Assembly (NCBI RefSeq): GCF_021441885.1
Contig: NZ_CP090438.1
Span: 2,480,001 to 2,544,000, forward strand
From: Vibrio maritimus
Lineage (GTDB): Bacteria > Pseudomonadota > Gammaproteobacteria > Enterobacterales > Vibrionaceae
DNA: 64,000 nucleotides
Direction: 5' to 3'
Shown here: piece by piece, positions 43,919 to 52,518 of the stretch
Position numbering within the stretch: position 1 is the first letter of the stretch
How the letters are laid out: each line of letters begins with the position of its first letter
Made by a program: the position numbers and the translations under genes
Notes under the pieces: generated by a model
What the model was told of the DNA's origin: nothing
The model's input: the letters and a program-made list of their open reading frames with translations, nothing else
The model's database searches: none

Positions 43919-44503
43919 ATGGCATTCGAACTACCAGCACTTCCTTATGCGAAAGACGCTCTAGAACCACACATCTCAGCAGAAACACTAGATTTCCACC
44001 ACGGTAAGCACCACAACACTTACGTTGTTAAGCTAAACGGTCTTATCCCTGGGACTGAGTTTGAAGGTAAAACACTTGAAGAAATCGTTAAGACGTCTTC
44101 TGGTGGTGTATTCAACAACGCTGCTCAAATCTGGAACCACACGTTCTACTGGCACTGTCTAGCGCCTAACGCTGGCGGCGAGCCAACTGGTGCAGTTGCA
44201 GACGCAATCAACGCTGCGTTCGGTTCATTCGAAGAGTTCAAAGCGAAGTTCACTGATTCTGCAATCAACAACTTCGGTTCTTCTTGGACTTGGCTAGTTA
44301 AGAAAGCTGACGGTTCTCTAGACATCGTTAACACTTCTAACGCAGCAACTCCACTAACAGAAGAAGGTGTGACTCCGCTACTAACAGTAGACCTATGGGA
44401 ACACGCTTACTACATCGATTACCGTAACGTTCGTCCAGACTACATGAACGGCTTCTGGGCACTAGTTAACTGGGCATTCGTAGAAGAAAACCTAGCTAAG
44501 TAA
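43919..44503 (+). CDS. sodB: Iron superoxide dismutase
   Basis: A 194-residue enzyme converting superoxide to peroxide and oxygen. Metal ligands appear as His27 (LDFHHGKHHNTYV), the His in WNHTFYWHC near 74, and the Asp and His of DLWEHAYYIDY near 157-161. The FYW context fits the iron form. I start at the ATG at 43919 after GGAGA; an in-frame ATG at 43904 would add five residues on the ribosome site. Codons are those of a highly expressed gene. A terminator follows. Confidence 0.97.
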   Translation: MAFELPALPYAKDALEPHISAETLDFHHGKHHNTYVVKLNGLIPGTEFEGKTLEEIVKTSSGGVFNNAAQIWNHTFYWHCLAPNAGGEPTGAVADAINAAFGSFEEFKAKFTDSAINNFGSSWTWLVKKADGSLDIVNTSNAATPLTEEGVTPLLTVDLWEHAYYIDYRNVRPDYMNGFWALVNWAFVEENLAK

Positions 44504-44527
44504 TCCGCTCCTTACCGAGTTTTTCTT

Positions 44528-44555
44528 AAAGACCTGTTAATACAGGTCTTTTTTT
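44528..44555 (+). terminator. Terminator of sodB
   Basis: AAAGACCTGT (44528-44537), loop TAAT, ACAGGTCTTT (44542-44551), then T residues. Confidence 0.9.
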
Positions 44556-44615
44556 ATTTTATCTCTAAAGCTCTCTATGCTCCTGCCGATAAAGTCTTTG
44601 TAACGAGAGGACTTT

Positions 44616-45119
44616 ATGCAAATTCATCATTTAGACAAAGCCAATTTAATCAACGAGCTACAGTGTGGTACGTCGCTTAATCGCGCCGTAGAGCAAGGTA
44701 GACGTGCAGACTTTGCGTTGATGTTGTCTATGTTCTCTCAAGACTCTCGTGAAACCTCAGTGACTGAGGATGTTGATACCAAGATTACTGATGAAGCAAT
44801 ATTGAGAAAACGCTTCGATGTCCCTACCGAACAAAAACTGCAAGGCGAACTTGATGACTACGAGGTCTCTGCCAGCATCGCTAAGCAGTTTCATGATGGC
44901 GGCCTACCTAGCGCAAAACTGCAACATTACAGCCGACCAGAACCGCTCAACTATGCCCCTGTGGATACTCACGGCCTTGCCGAGGAGGTATACCACAACC
45001 TTTCTGGTCATACTCGCCGTCAGCTTGGTCAAAAGTCTGCTCCGAAACCTACAATCGATATTCTCTACAACCAGTTATCCACCGCGCATCGTAAGGACGG
45101 AATGTCTATCCACCTTTAA
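44616..45119 (+). CDS. VC2046/SO_2500-family protein
   Basis: A 167-residue conserved protein of unknown function found next to sodB in vibrios. It is soluble, with an N-terminal helical region (LINELQCGTSLNRAVEQGRR) and a variable charged middle. GAGAGGA lies 9 nt before the ATG. I recognise it by position and by the family's N-terminal motif; no enzymatic motif is visible. Confidence 0.78.
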   Translation: MQIHHLDKANLINELQCGTSLNRAVEQGRRADFALMLSMFSQDSRETSVTEDVDTKITDEAILRKRFDVPTEQKLQGELDDYEVSASIAKQFHDGGLPSAKLQHYSRPEPLNYAPVDTHGLAEEVYHNLSGHTRRQLGQKSAPKPTIDILYNQLSTAHRKDGMSIHL

Positions 45120-45328
45120 CCCCTATTTTTTAGTGGTTTCTAATGTAACGCTGTCCAGTTTTTCCGTACAGAGTGTGATTTATCGCTAAAATAACGGTTT
45201 GATATTTTTCCTATCCACAAAAACTTGAAGTTATTCACATTTGACTCACAGTTTTTCTACCAAGTTATTACTTCAGGGGAATGGCATTTCGCCAAACTGT
45301 ATCCGAAACCGGCACTTTCGGGGTAACT

Positions 45329-46003
45329 ATGATCATTAAAAATTCGGTAGTTTTGATTACATCTGCTGGTACCAGCTTAGGTGCAATGATTGCACTGCAT
45401 TTCGCACGCCTTGGAGCAAACCTAGTACTTTGCGATAAAGACAACAATGCGCTCAGCGCCACATTCCGGCGTTGCCAGGAGGTCACGGAGCTCGTCACTA
45501 AGGTTCACATTACCGACATGACTCCCAGCTCGATAGAACGCATTTTCGATGACATAGAAACCCATGTCGGCAGACCACCCAATGTCTTGGTTAATCACTG
45601 GACATCACTACCGAAACAATCACTGACCGATGTCAGTGATAGCAACAAGTTTATCAACCAATTTTCGCTGCTCGCATCCAGTCTCTTTTTGTTTGGGCAA
45701 GTTGCTGCAGACCGGATGTCTGAAAAGCACTCAGGCGTTATCGTCAATGTAGTTGCGCAAGAGCCTGAGCAGTGCTTTACCGATTTAGACAACACCTCTT
45801 CTATTGTCACTGGCTTTACCAAAAGCTGGGCTCGTGAGCTCAAGCCACGCAATATTCGTGTCGGTGGCGTGATTCCGGTGAGCTCTCATGGCTATCACAT
45901 TGATGCTAACTGGTCGCGGATCCAGGATGAGTTAACAAGAACGACCGAATACATTGTCAGCAATGACTACTTCAGTGGTCGTGTGGTAAGTGCGGAGGCA
46001 TAG
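45329..46003 (+). CDS. Degenerate short-chain dehydrogenase-like protein
   Basis: A 225-residue SDR-fold protein that has lost the usual active-site signatures. The glycine motif is TSAGTSLG where TGxxxGIG is expected, NNAG is replaced by NHWT, and the catalytic YxxxK is replaced by LDNTS just before IVTGFTKSWARELKPRNI. The overall fold is still clear (LVLCDKD after strand 2; IRVGGVIPV near the end). It is probably a binding or regulatory pseudo-enzyme. ATG 45329 has GGGGTA upstream; a start at 45281 is possible. Confidence 0.8.
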   Translation: MIIKNSVVLITSAGTSLGAMIALHFARLGANLVLCDKDNNALSATFRRCQEVTELVTKVHITDMTPSSIERIFDDIETHVGRPPNVLVNHWTSLPKQSLTDVSDSNKFINQFSLLASSLFLFGQVAADRMSEKHSGVIVNVVAQEPEQCFTDLDNTSSIVTGFTKSWARELKPRNIRVGGVIPVSSHGYHIDANWSRIQDELTRTTEYIVSNDYFSGRVVSAEA

Positions 46004-46050
46004 TGGGCACAAAAGCGTAATCATCACTCGTTTTTCTGAATCAAACGCAT

Positions 46051-46083
46051 AAAAAAAGCCCCTTCATTTCTGAAGGGGCTTTA
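46051..46083 (-). terminator. Terminator of adhE, bidirectional
   Basis: AAAGCCCCTTCA (46055-46066), loop TTTC, TGAAGGGGCTTT (46071-46082). On the minus strand a run of U residues follows; it also serves the converging SDR gene. Confidence 0.92.
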
Positions 46084-46131
46084 CTAATTTTCCCGAATTA
46101 GATTTCGTGCTAGCGAAAATCTACTACTGAA

Positions 46132-48831
46132 TTAAGCTTCAGCTTTCTCTTTTTTAGCTTTAGCAGCTGGCTTCGCTTCTTGGTCTGCTTTCTTCTTGAT
46201 AACAGTTGTACCTTCGAAAGTTTCGCCTTCAACGAATGCGTTACCGTAGTAAGCCGCTTTCAGAACTTCTTTAAGCTCAGAGATTAGTGGGTAACGTGGG
46301 TTCGCACCAGTACATTGGTCATCGAACGCTTCAACCGCTAGCTCATCAAGCTTAGCTAGGAAGTCAGACTCAGCAACACCTGCAGCTTGGATAGAAGTTG
46401 GGATGTCTAGGTCTTTCTTAAGCTCTTCCAACCATGCTAGTAGACGTTCAATCTTCTGAGCAGTACGGTCACCAGCTTGGCTTAGGCCTAGGTGGTCAGC
46501 GACTTCAGCGTAACGACGACGTGCTTGTGGACGGTCGTATTGAGAGAACGCAGTTTGCTTAGTTGGGTTGTCGTTTGCGTTGTAACGAACAACGTTAGAG
46601 ATTAGTAGTGCGTTCGCCAGACCGTGTGGTAGGTGGAACTCAGCACCAATCTTGTGAGCCATTGAGTGACAAACACCTAGGAATGCGTTCGCAAATGCTA
46701 CACCAGCGATAGTTGCTGCGTTGTGTACTTTTTCACGAGCGATTGGGTCGTTTGCACCGTTCGCGTAGCTTGAAGGTAGGTACTCTTTAAGCATCTTAAG
46801 TGCTTGTAGAGCCTGACCGTCAGAGTATTCGTTCGCTAGAACTGATACGTAAGCTTCTAGAGCGTGAGTTACTGCATCGTAACCACCGAATGCTGTTAGA
46901 GACTTAGGCATGTTCATAACAAGGTTCGCGTCAACGATAGCCATGTTAGGAGTTAGTTCGTAGTCAGCTAGTGGGTACTTAGCACCAGTCTCGTCGTCTG
47001 TAACAACTGCGAATGGAGTAACTTCAGAACCAGTACCAGATGTTGTAGTGATACATACAAGCTCAGCTTTTTGACCCATTTTAGGGAACTTGTAGATACG
47101 TTTACGGATGTCCATAAAGCGCATTGCAAGCTCTTCGAAGTGAGTTTCTGGGTGCTCGTACATTACCCACATGATCTTAGCAGCATCCATCGGAGAACCA
47201 CCACCTAGAGCGATGATTACGTCTGGTTGGAAGCTTTGCATTGCTTCTGCACCTTTCTTAACAACAGATAGCGTTGGATCCGCTTCTACGTCGAAGAAAG
47301 TTTGAACTTCCATGCCTTGAGCTTTAAGTAGCTTCACTACTTCGTCGCTGTAACCGTTGTTGAATAGGAAACGGTCAGTTACTAGGAATGCACGCTTCTT
47401 ACCTTCTAGGTCGCTCATTGCGATTGGAAGGCTGCCACGACGGAAGTAGATAGACTTAGGTAGTTTGTGCCACAACATGTTTTCAGCTCGCTTCGCTACA
47501 GTTTTCTTGTTGATTAGGTGCTTAGGACCTACGTTCTCAGAGATAGAGTTACCACCCCAAGAACCACAACCTAGAGTTAGAGAAGGCGCTACGTTGAAGT
47601 TGTAAAGGTCACCGATACCACCGTGAGTAGTTGGGATGTTTACAAGGATACGTGCAGTCTTCATCTTGTCACCGAAGTAACGGATGCGGTCGGCGTTAAC
47701 GTCTTGGTTTGTGTACAGACCAGATGTGTGACCGATACCACCGATTTCAACCATAGTTACTGCTTGAGCAACTGCGTCTTCGAAATCGTCAGCGCGGAAT
47801 AGACCTAGAGTTGGAGATAGTTTCTCGTGAGCAAATGCGTCGTCGTAAGAAACTTTACCTAGACCTTCACCAACTAGAACTTTAGTGTCAGCTGGAACTT
47901 TAACGCCTGCCATCTCAGCGATTGCTGGAGCTGGTTGACCTACGATCTTAGCGTTTAGGTTGCCGTCGATTAGAAGCACTTTACGTACTTTCTCAGCTTC
48001 AGCTTTGCTTAGAACGTATGCTTTGTGAGAAGCGAAACGCTCTTTAACTTCGTCGTACACAGAGTCAACAACGATTGCAGCCTGCTCAGAAGCACACACT
48101 ACGCCGTTATCGAATGTTTTAGACATAAGGATCGAAGCTACTGCACGTTTGATGTCTGCAGTTTCGTCGATAACTACAGGAACGTTACCTGCACCTACAC
48201 CGATTGCTGGCTTACCAGAAGAGTAAGCTGCTTTAACCATGCCTGGACCACCAGTTGCAAGGATAAGAGCGATGTCGTCGTGCTTCATAAGAGCGTTAGA
48301 AAGCTCTACAGATGGTTGATCGATCCAACCGATGATGTCTTTTGGAGCACCTGCTGCTACTGCTGCATCTAGAACTAGTTTAGCTGCATCGTTAGTAGAG
48401 TTCTTCGCACGTGGGTGTGGCGAGAAGATGATACCGTTACGAGTCTTCAAAGAGATTAGAGATTTGAAGATTGCAGTAGAAGTTGGGTTAGTTGTTGGTA
48501 CGATACCGCAGATGATGCCTACAGGCTCAGCGATAGTCATAGTGCCTAGGTTGTCGTCTTCTTCAAGAATGCCACAAGTTTGCTCGTCTTTGTACTTGTT
48601 GTAGATGAACTCAGACGCGAAGTGGTTCTTGATAACTTTGTCTTCAACGATACCCATACCAGACTCTTCAACCGCTTGTTGTGCAAGAGGAATACGAGCT
48701 TGGTTAGCTGCTAGAGATGCTGCGCGGAAAATCTTGTCTACTTGCTCTTGCGAGTAAGTTGCAAATTCTGCTTGTGCCGCTTTAACGCGTGCAACCATTG
48801 CATCTAGTTCAGCCATATTTGTTACAGGCAT
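46132..48831 (-). CDS. adhE: Bifunctional acetaldehyde-CoA/alcohol dehydrogenase AdhE
   Basis: An 899-residue fermentation enzyme reducing acetyl-CoA to acetaldehyde and then ethanol, assembling into spirosomes. The N-terminal aldehyde dehydrogenase half has the catalytic Cys in FDNGVVCASEQ near 245. A linker follows, then the C-terminal iron-dependent alcohol dehydrogenase with GGGSPMDAAKIM and the iron ligands around HSMAHKIGAEFHLPHG. The tail is Lys- and Ala-rich (KKKADQEAKPAAKAKKEKAEA region). It is divergent from ychE, as in E. coli. Codon use indicates high expression. Confidence 0.97.
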   Translation of the reverse strand: MPVTNMAELDAMVARVKAAQAEFATYSQEQVDKIFRAASLAANQARIPLAQQAVEESGMGIVEDKVIKNHFASEFIYNKYKDEQTCGILEEDDNLGTMTIAEPVGIICGIVPTTNPTSTAIFKSLISLKTRNGIIFSPHPRAKNSTNDAAKLVLDAAVAAGAPKDIIGWIDQPSVELSNALMKHDDIALILATGGPGMVKAAYSSGKPAIGVGAGNVPVVIDETADIKRAVASILMSKTFDNGVVCASEQAAIVVDSVYDEVKERFASHKAYVLSKAEAEKVRKVLLIDGNLNAKIVGQPAPAIAEMAGVKVPADTKVLVGEGLGKVSYDDAFAHEKLSPTLGLFRADDFEDAVAQAVTMVEIGGIGHTSGLYTNQDVNADRIRYFGDKMKTARILVNIPTTHGGIGDLYNFNVAPSLTLGCGSWGGNSISENVGPKHLINKKTVAKRAENMLWHKLPKSIYFRRGSLPIAMSDLEGKKRAFLVTDRFLFNNGYSDEVVKLLKAQGMEVQTFFDVEADPTLSVVKKGAEAMQSFQPDVIIALGGGSPMDAAKIMWVMYEHPETHFEELAMRFMDIRKRIYKFPKMGQKAELVCITTTSGTGSEVTPFAVVTDDETGAKYPLADYELTPNMAIVDANLVMNMPKSLTAFGGYDAVTHALEAYVSVLANEYSDGQALQALKMLKEYLPSSYANGANDPIAREKVHNAATIAGVAFANAFLGVCHSMAHKIGAEFHLPHGLANALLISNVVRYNANDNPTKQTAFSQYDRPQARRRYAEVADHLGLSQAGDRTAQKIERLLAWLEELKKDLDIPTSIQAAGVAESDFLAKLDELAVEAFDDQCTGANPRYPLISELKEVLKAAYYGNAFVEGETFEGTTVIKKKADQEAKPAAKAKKEKAEA

Positions 48832-49487
48832 AAGGAATCTCCTAAAATAAAAAAACTAAAAACTTTTTAGTAAGTTAGCTACTTCTGCTAATGAATCACT
48901 TAACAACAGAACAACTCTACTTAGTAAACTGCTTTCAGAGCTGAGTATAATCTTTCACGCTATGAAAAAAATTGACTCAGATCAGATCTGAAAAGTAATT
49001 TACCTACATAGTAGTAACCCCAAAGGGTTGCGTGACGTAACCCGTTGTTTTAATTGATGTTACCCAAGTAAAATACCAAGCTCAAAAAAGCACCATTCAG
49101 TATTTTTTTTTCATAACACCTAACAATTGTGTAAAAAAGTTTCACTTTTGTACGGCAAAGACAAGTAAAACGTCACCCTCGTGCTACTAAGTATATGTAG
49201 ATGACATTACTTTCTTTCAACCCATGGCGTAAAAATAATCAAAACAAGACATGAGCAACATTTTTGCAACGTAAAGGTATGTTACCTCGGTTGTGGCACG
49301 AACTTTTCCTTCATAATCTATTCATATTTGCACACCAGACCTCCCACTTCATATCTACGAACTATTTGTCTTAAATAGCCATCAATTTTTAGTCGATTAT
49401 CCCGCTGCAATGTCGTACATTACCCGCACTTTTTGCTTGGACATAAATGCATAGCATTACGTCCCATTCCTTCATTGAGATAAGTCT
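48832..49487. other. Long regulatory gap between adhE and ychE (656 nt)
   Basis: No supported gene lies here. Besides the 48944-48991 element it has a poly-T stretch near 49101-49110 and a GTG-N11-CAC near-palindrome at 49129-49145. A long upstream region is typical of redox-controlled adhE genes (FNR, Rex or Cra), but I see no convincing match to their sites. Confidence 0.5.
48944..48991 (-). promoter_or_regulatory. Putative adhE promoter with a perfect palindrome
   Basis: TATACT on the minus strand (48949-48944) is a good -10 box, about 110 nt before the adhE start. Upstream of it the palindrome TCAGATC-A-GATCTGA (48977-48991) is perfect and centred near -48. It may be an operator for redox or growth control of adhE; the regulator is unknown. 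Confidence 0.45.
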
Positions 49488-50126
49488 ATGAGTAGCATCG
49501 AATTTGCAATCTATTTGCAGTTTTTCCTTGGTTTGGTCGCTGCGGTAAACCCGGTTGGGATCATGCCTGTGTTTGTGTCTTTGACGGGGCATATGTCACC
49601 CGAGGACAAAAACAAAACAGCGGCCACAGCGAACATTGCGGTTGCAGTGATCCTTATTACGTCATTATTGGCAGGTCAGATCCTGTTAGATATGTTCAGC
49701 ATCTCTTTAGACTCGTTCCGCGTAGCGGGTGGATTGCTGCTGCTTAGTATCGCTTTCTCTATGATGTCGGGTAAGTTGGGTGAGGATAAGCAGAACAAAC
49801 AAGAAAAGTCAGAGTACGTAAGTAAAGAGCAAATCGGTGTTGTACCACTTGCGATGCCGCTTATGGCTGGCCCTGGTGCTATCAGTTCGACGATTGTTTA
49901 TGGCGCTCGCTACCCTGGCATGGTTGAAACGGTTGGTATCATTATTAGTATCATCGTCTTCGCCCTTTGCTCATGGCTGCTTTATCGCTCTGCGCCACTT
50001 ATCGTGCGCTTCCTTGGCCAAACGGGTATCAATGTGATCACGCGTATCATGGGTCTGATCCTTGGTGCATTGGGTATTGAGTTTATGGCGAATGGTCTAA
50101 AAGCACTTTTCCCAGGTCTCGCTTAA
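49488..50126 (+). CDS. ychE: MarC-family inner-membrane protein YchE
   Basis: A 212-residue protein with six hydrophobic helices. The MarC motif AAVNPVGIMPVF near residue 18 and VPLAMPLMAGPGAIS near 118 are clear. It lies beside adhE in the divergent direction, as YchE does in E. coli. The function of the family is not established; a link to antibiotic export was not upheld. GAGAT precedes the ATG. Confidence 0.9.
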   Translation: MSSIEFAIYLQFFLGLVAAVNPVGIMPVFVSLTGHMSPEDKNKTAATANIAVAVILITSLLAGQILLDMFSISLDSFRVAGGLLLLSIAFSMMSGKLGEDKQNKQEKSEYVSKEQIGVVPLAMPLMAGPGAISSTIVYGARYPGMVETVGIIISIIVFALCSWLLYRSAPLIVRFLGQTGINVITRIMGLILGALGIEFMANGLKALFPGLA

Positions 50127-50312
50127 CTGACCTAGCCTTTCCCTCACATCTTTGCCCCTCTCAAGCACCTTGTTACCAAGGTGCTTGAACTTCTCTTGTC
50201 TCTATTGGCACTCTCCCTCGCGATAAACGAAACGACTCTTGTCCGAGCAAAACTGCCCCTTGCCGCGTCTTGGGTATATACTAGCCATATTGAAGACTTA
50301 TAAACTCTTGCT

Positions 50313-51167
50313 ATGGAAAACAACCGCTTAAAGCACAAGCTGTACATTATCATCTTTGGTCATCACACCCGTGCAGGTCGAATTTTTGATATTACTCTTA
50401 TCATCGCGATCTTAATATCGCTGGCTGTACTCGTGCTGCACTCTATTGAAGGGCTATCCGGCGAGTGGGATAACACCTTTGTCCTTCTGGAGTATTTCTT
50501 TACGGCCTTGTTTACCATTGAGTACCTGGTGCGCCTATATTGCTCACCAAAGCCAAAGGCTTACGCCACCAGCTTCTACGGCGTCGTCGACTTACTGTCG
50601 ATTCTTCCGACCTACCTAGCGCTACTTTTCCCGTCAGCCACTTTTATGGGGGTGATACGACTGCTTCGCGTTATGCGCATATTTCGAATCCTTAAACTGG
50701 TTCGGTATCTGCAAGACTCGAATATTTTGCTTCGTTCACTGCTGATGTCGCGTCGTAAGATCTTGGTCTTTTTTAGCACGGTTGCGATATTGGTGACGAT
50801 ATTTGGCTCGCTTATCTATGTTATAGAGGGACCAGAGAATGGGTTTACCAGCATCCCACAAAGTATCTACTGGGCAATTGTGACCATTACAACGGTTGGC
50901 TACGGTGATTTAGTACCAAGTACACCGCTTGGTAAAGGGCTCGCCTCGCTGACAATGCTGCTCGGCTACTCCATTCTTGCCGTCCCTACGGGAATCATTA
51001 CGGCAGAACTAGGCCAAGAAATGAAGACCCATAGAAACTTGGTTAAGTGTCCAAACTGCTCAAAGTCGGGTCATGAAAGTGATGCACTGCACTGCAAGCA
51101 TTGCGGTAGTGAGTTGGCGACACCTGACAAAAGAGTTGTTGACGTCGATTCTGAAGATTTAAAATAG
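50313..51167 (+). CDS. Voltage-gated-type potassium channel with a C-terminal zinc ribbon
   Basis: A 284-residue inner-membrane protein with six helices. A charged S4 (RLLRVMRIFRILKLVRYL, about 116-133) and the selectivity filter TVGYGD (194-199) are clear. After S6, a zinc-ribbon-like segment has CPNC near 244 and CKHC near 260, which is unusual for bacterial channels and may mediate oligomer contact or metal sensing. It stands alone, with a terminator behind it. Confidence 0.9.
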   Translation: MENNRLKHKLYIIIFGHHTRAGRIFDITLIIAILISLAVLVLHSIEGLSGEWDNTFVLLEYFFTALFTIEYLVRLYCSPKPKAYATSFYGVVDLLSILPTYLALLFPSATFMGVIRLLRVMRIFRILKLVRYLQDSNILLRSLLMSRRKILVFFSTVAILVTIFGSLIYVIEGPENGFTSIPQSIYWAIVTITTVGYGDLVPSTPLGKGLASLTMLLGYSILAVPTGIITAELGQEMKTHRNLVKCPNCSKSGHESDALHCKHCGSELATPDKRVVDVDSEDLK

Positions 51168-51175
51168 CAGAAACT

Positions 51176-51201
51176 AAAAAGCCCTCTTAAGAGGGCTTTT
51201 T
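51176..51201 (+). terminator. Bidirectional terminator between the channel gene and asd
   Basis: AAAAAGCCCTC, loop TTAA, GAGGGCTTTTT; stem core 51181-51196. Confidence 0.92.
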
Positions 51202-51224
51202 CAAACTTGGATGAATGAGAAAAA

Positions 51225-52343
51225 TTAACCTTTCTTCTCAGCCAAGATAATGCGCAGTGTACGACGTAGTGGCTCAGCTGCACCCCACAATAGCTGGTCA
51301 CCCACGGTAAAGGCATTGAGGAAGTCGTTACCCATCGCCATTTTTCTTAGACGACCAACCGGGATAGACATAGTGCCAGTTACTTTCGCAGGTGTTAGCT
51401 CTTGAGCTGTGATATCGCGATCGTTTGGAATCACTTTCACCCAATCGTTGTGCGTTGCGATGATTTCTTCGATTTCATCCATTGGCACATCTTGCTTAAG
51501 TTTGATGGTTAGAGCTTGCGCGTGACAACGCATTGCGCCGATTCGAACACATGTGCCATCGATAGCAATTGGGCTATCTTGCAAACCAAGGATCTTGTTT
51601 GCTTCAACACCGGCTTTCCACTCTTCTTTGCTCTGACCGTTTTCACGCTTCACATCGATCCACGGAATGAGTGAGCCTGCTAGAGGTACACCAAATTGAT
51701 CGGTTGGGAACGAAGATGAACGGATGGTCTCAGCCACTTTGCGATCAATATCTAGAATAGAGCTCGCTGGGTTTGCCAGTTCAGAAGTCACACAGTCATT
51801 TACTACGCCCATTTGAGAGATAAGTTCGCGCATGTTTTTCGCACCTGCGCCCGAAGCCGCTTGGTACGTCATTGCGCTCATCCATTCAACAAGACCTTTC
51901 TCGTATAGACCGCCCAAGCCAAGAAGCATCAAGCTAACGGTACAGTTACCGCCAACAAAGGTGTTGGTACCCTTGATAAGACCATCTTGAATTTGACCAA
52001 GGTTCACTGGGTCCAAGGTAATGATTGAATCTTTGTCCATACGGAGAGTAGAAGCAGCATCAATCCAATAACCTTTCCAGCCAGCTTGGCGAAGTGCTGG
52101 GTACACTTTCTCAGTGTAGCTACCACCTTGACAGGTAATCACGGCGTCTAGTTGTTTTAGGCTTTCAATATCAAAAGCGTCTTGTAGAAGTCCGGCATCT
52201 TTACCAAAGTTTGGCGCTGGAATACCAATTTGAGACGTGCTGTAGAAAACGGGTTCGATGACATCAAAGTCTTTTTCTTCGACCATGCGTTGCATCAGAA
52301 CAGAACCCACCATGCCACGCCAACCGACTAAACCTACTCTCAT
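51225..52343 (-). CDS. asd: Aspartate-semialdehyde dehydrogenase
   Basis: A 372-residue NADPH enzyme of the lysine, threonine, methionine and diaminopimelate pathway. It begins MRVGLVGWRGMVGSVL (nucleotide-binding motif) and has the catalytic Cys in FVGGNCTVSLM near 135 and a conserved His in AMRCHAQAL near 275. It is close in length to E. coli Asd (367). GGAG precedes the ATG at 52343. It is the classical Gram-negative form; vibrios often carry a second asd elsewhere. Confidence 0.95.
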   Translation of the reverse strand: MRVGLVGWRGMVGSVLMQRMVEEKDFDVIEPVFYSTSQIGIPAPNFGKDAGLLQDAFDIESLKQLDAVITCQGGSYTEKVYPALRQAGWKGYWIDAASTLRMDKDSIITLDPVNLGQIQDGLIKGTNTFVGGNCTVSLMLLGLGGLYEKGLVEWMSAMTYQAASGAGAKNMRELISQMGVVNDCVTSELANPASSILDIDRKVAETIRSSSFPTDQFGVPLAGSLIPWIDVKRENGQSKEEWKAGVEANKILGLQDSPIAIDGTCVRIGAMRCHAQALTIKLKQDVPMDEIEEIIATHNDWVKVIPNDRDITAQELTPAKVTGTMSIPVGRLRKMAMGNDFLNAFTVGDQLLWGAAEPLRRTLRIILAEKKG

Positions 52344-52488
52344 TGAATTACTCTCCGTGTGAATTTAAATAAAGGCTCCCCCATCTATAAAATTTTCCGA
52401 GCCATAACACAAGAGCAAATTCACATATTGATGAAGTTTTTTTCACAAACCCAACCAGTTATTGCGATTTTTACAGTCGCTATATAGC

Positions 52489-52513
52489 AAAAAGGCTCCG
52501 TTGGGAGCCTTTT
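52489..52513 (-). terminator. Terminator after the 400-residue lipoprotein gene
   Basis: AAAAGGCTCC (52490-52499), loop GTTG, GGAGCCTTTT (52504-52513), with a U run on the minus-strand side. Confidence 0.9.
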
Positions 52514-52518
52514 CATTA

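Noticed and set aside
49129..49145. GTG-N11-CAC near-palindrome as a Rex or CRP site for adhE
   Set aside because: Spacing and half-sites do not fit either consensus (5 of 8 half-site positions match).
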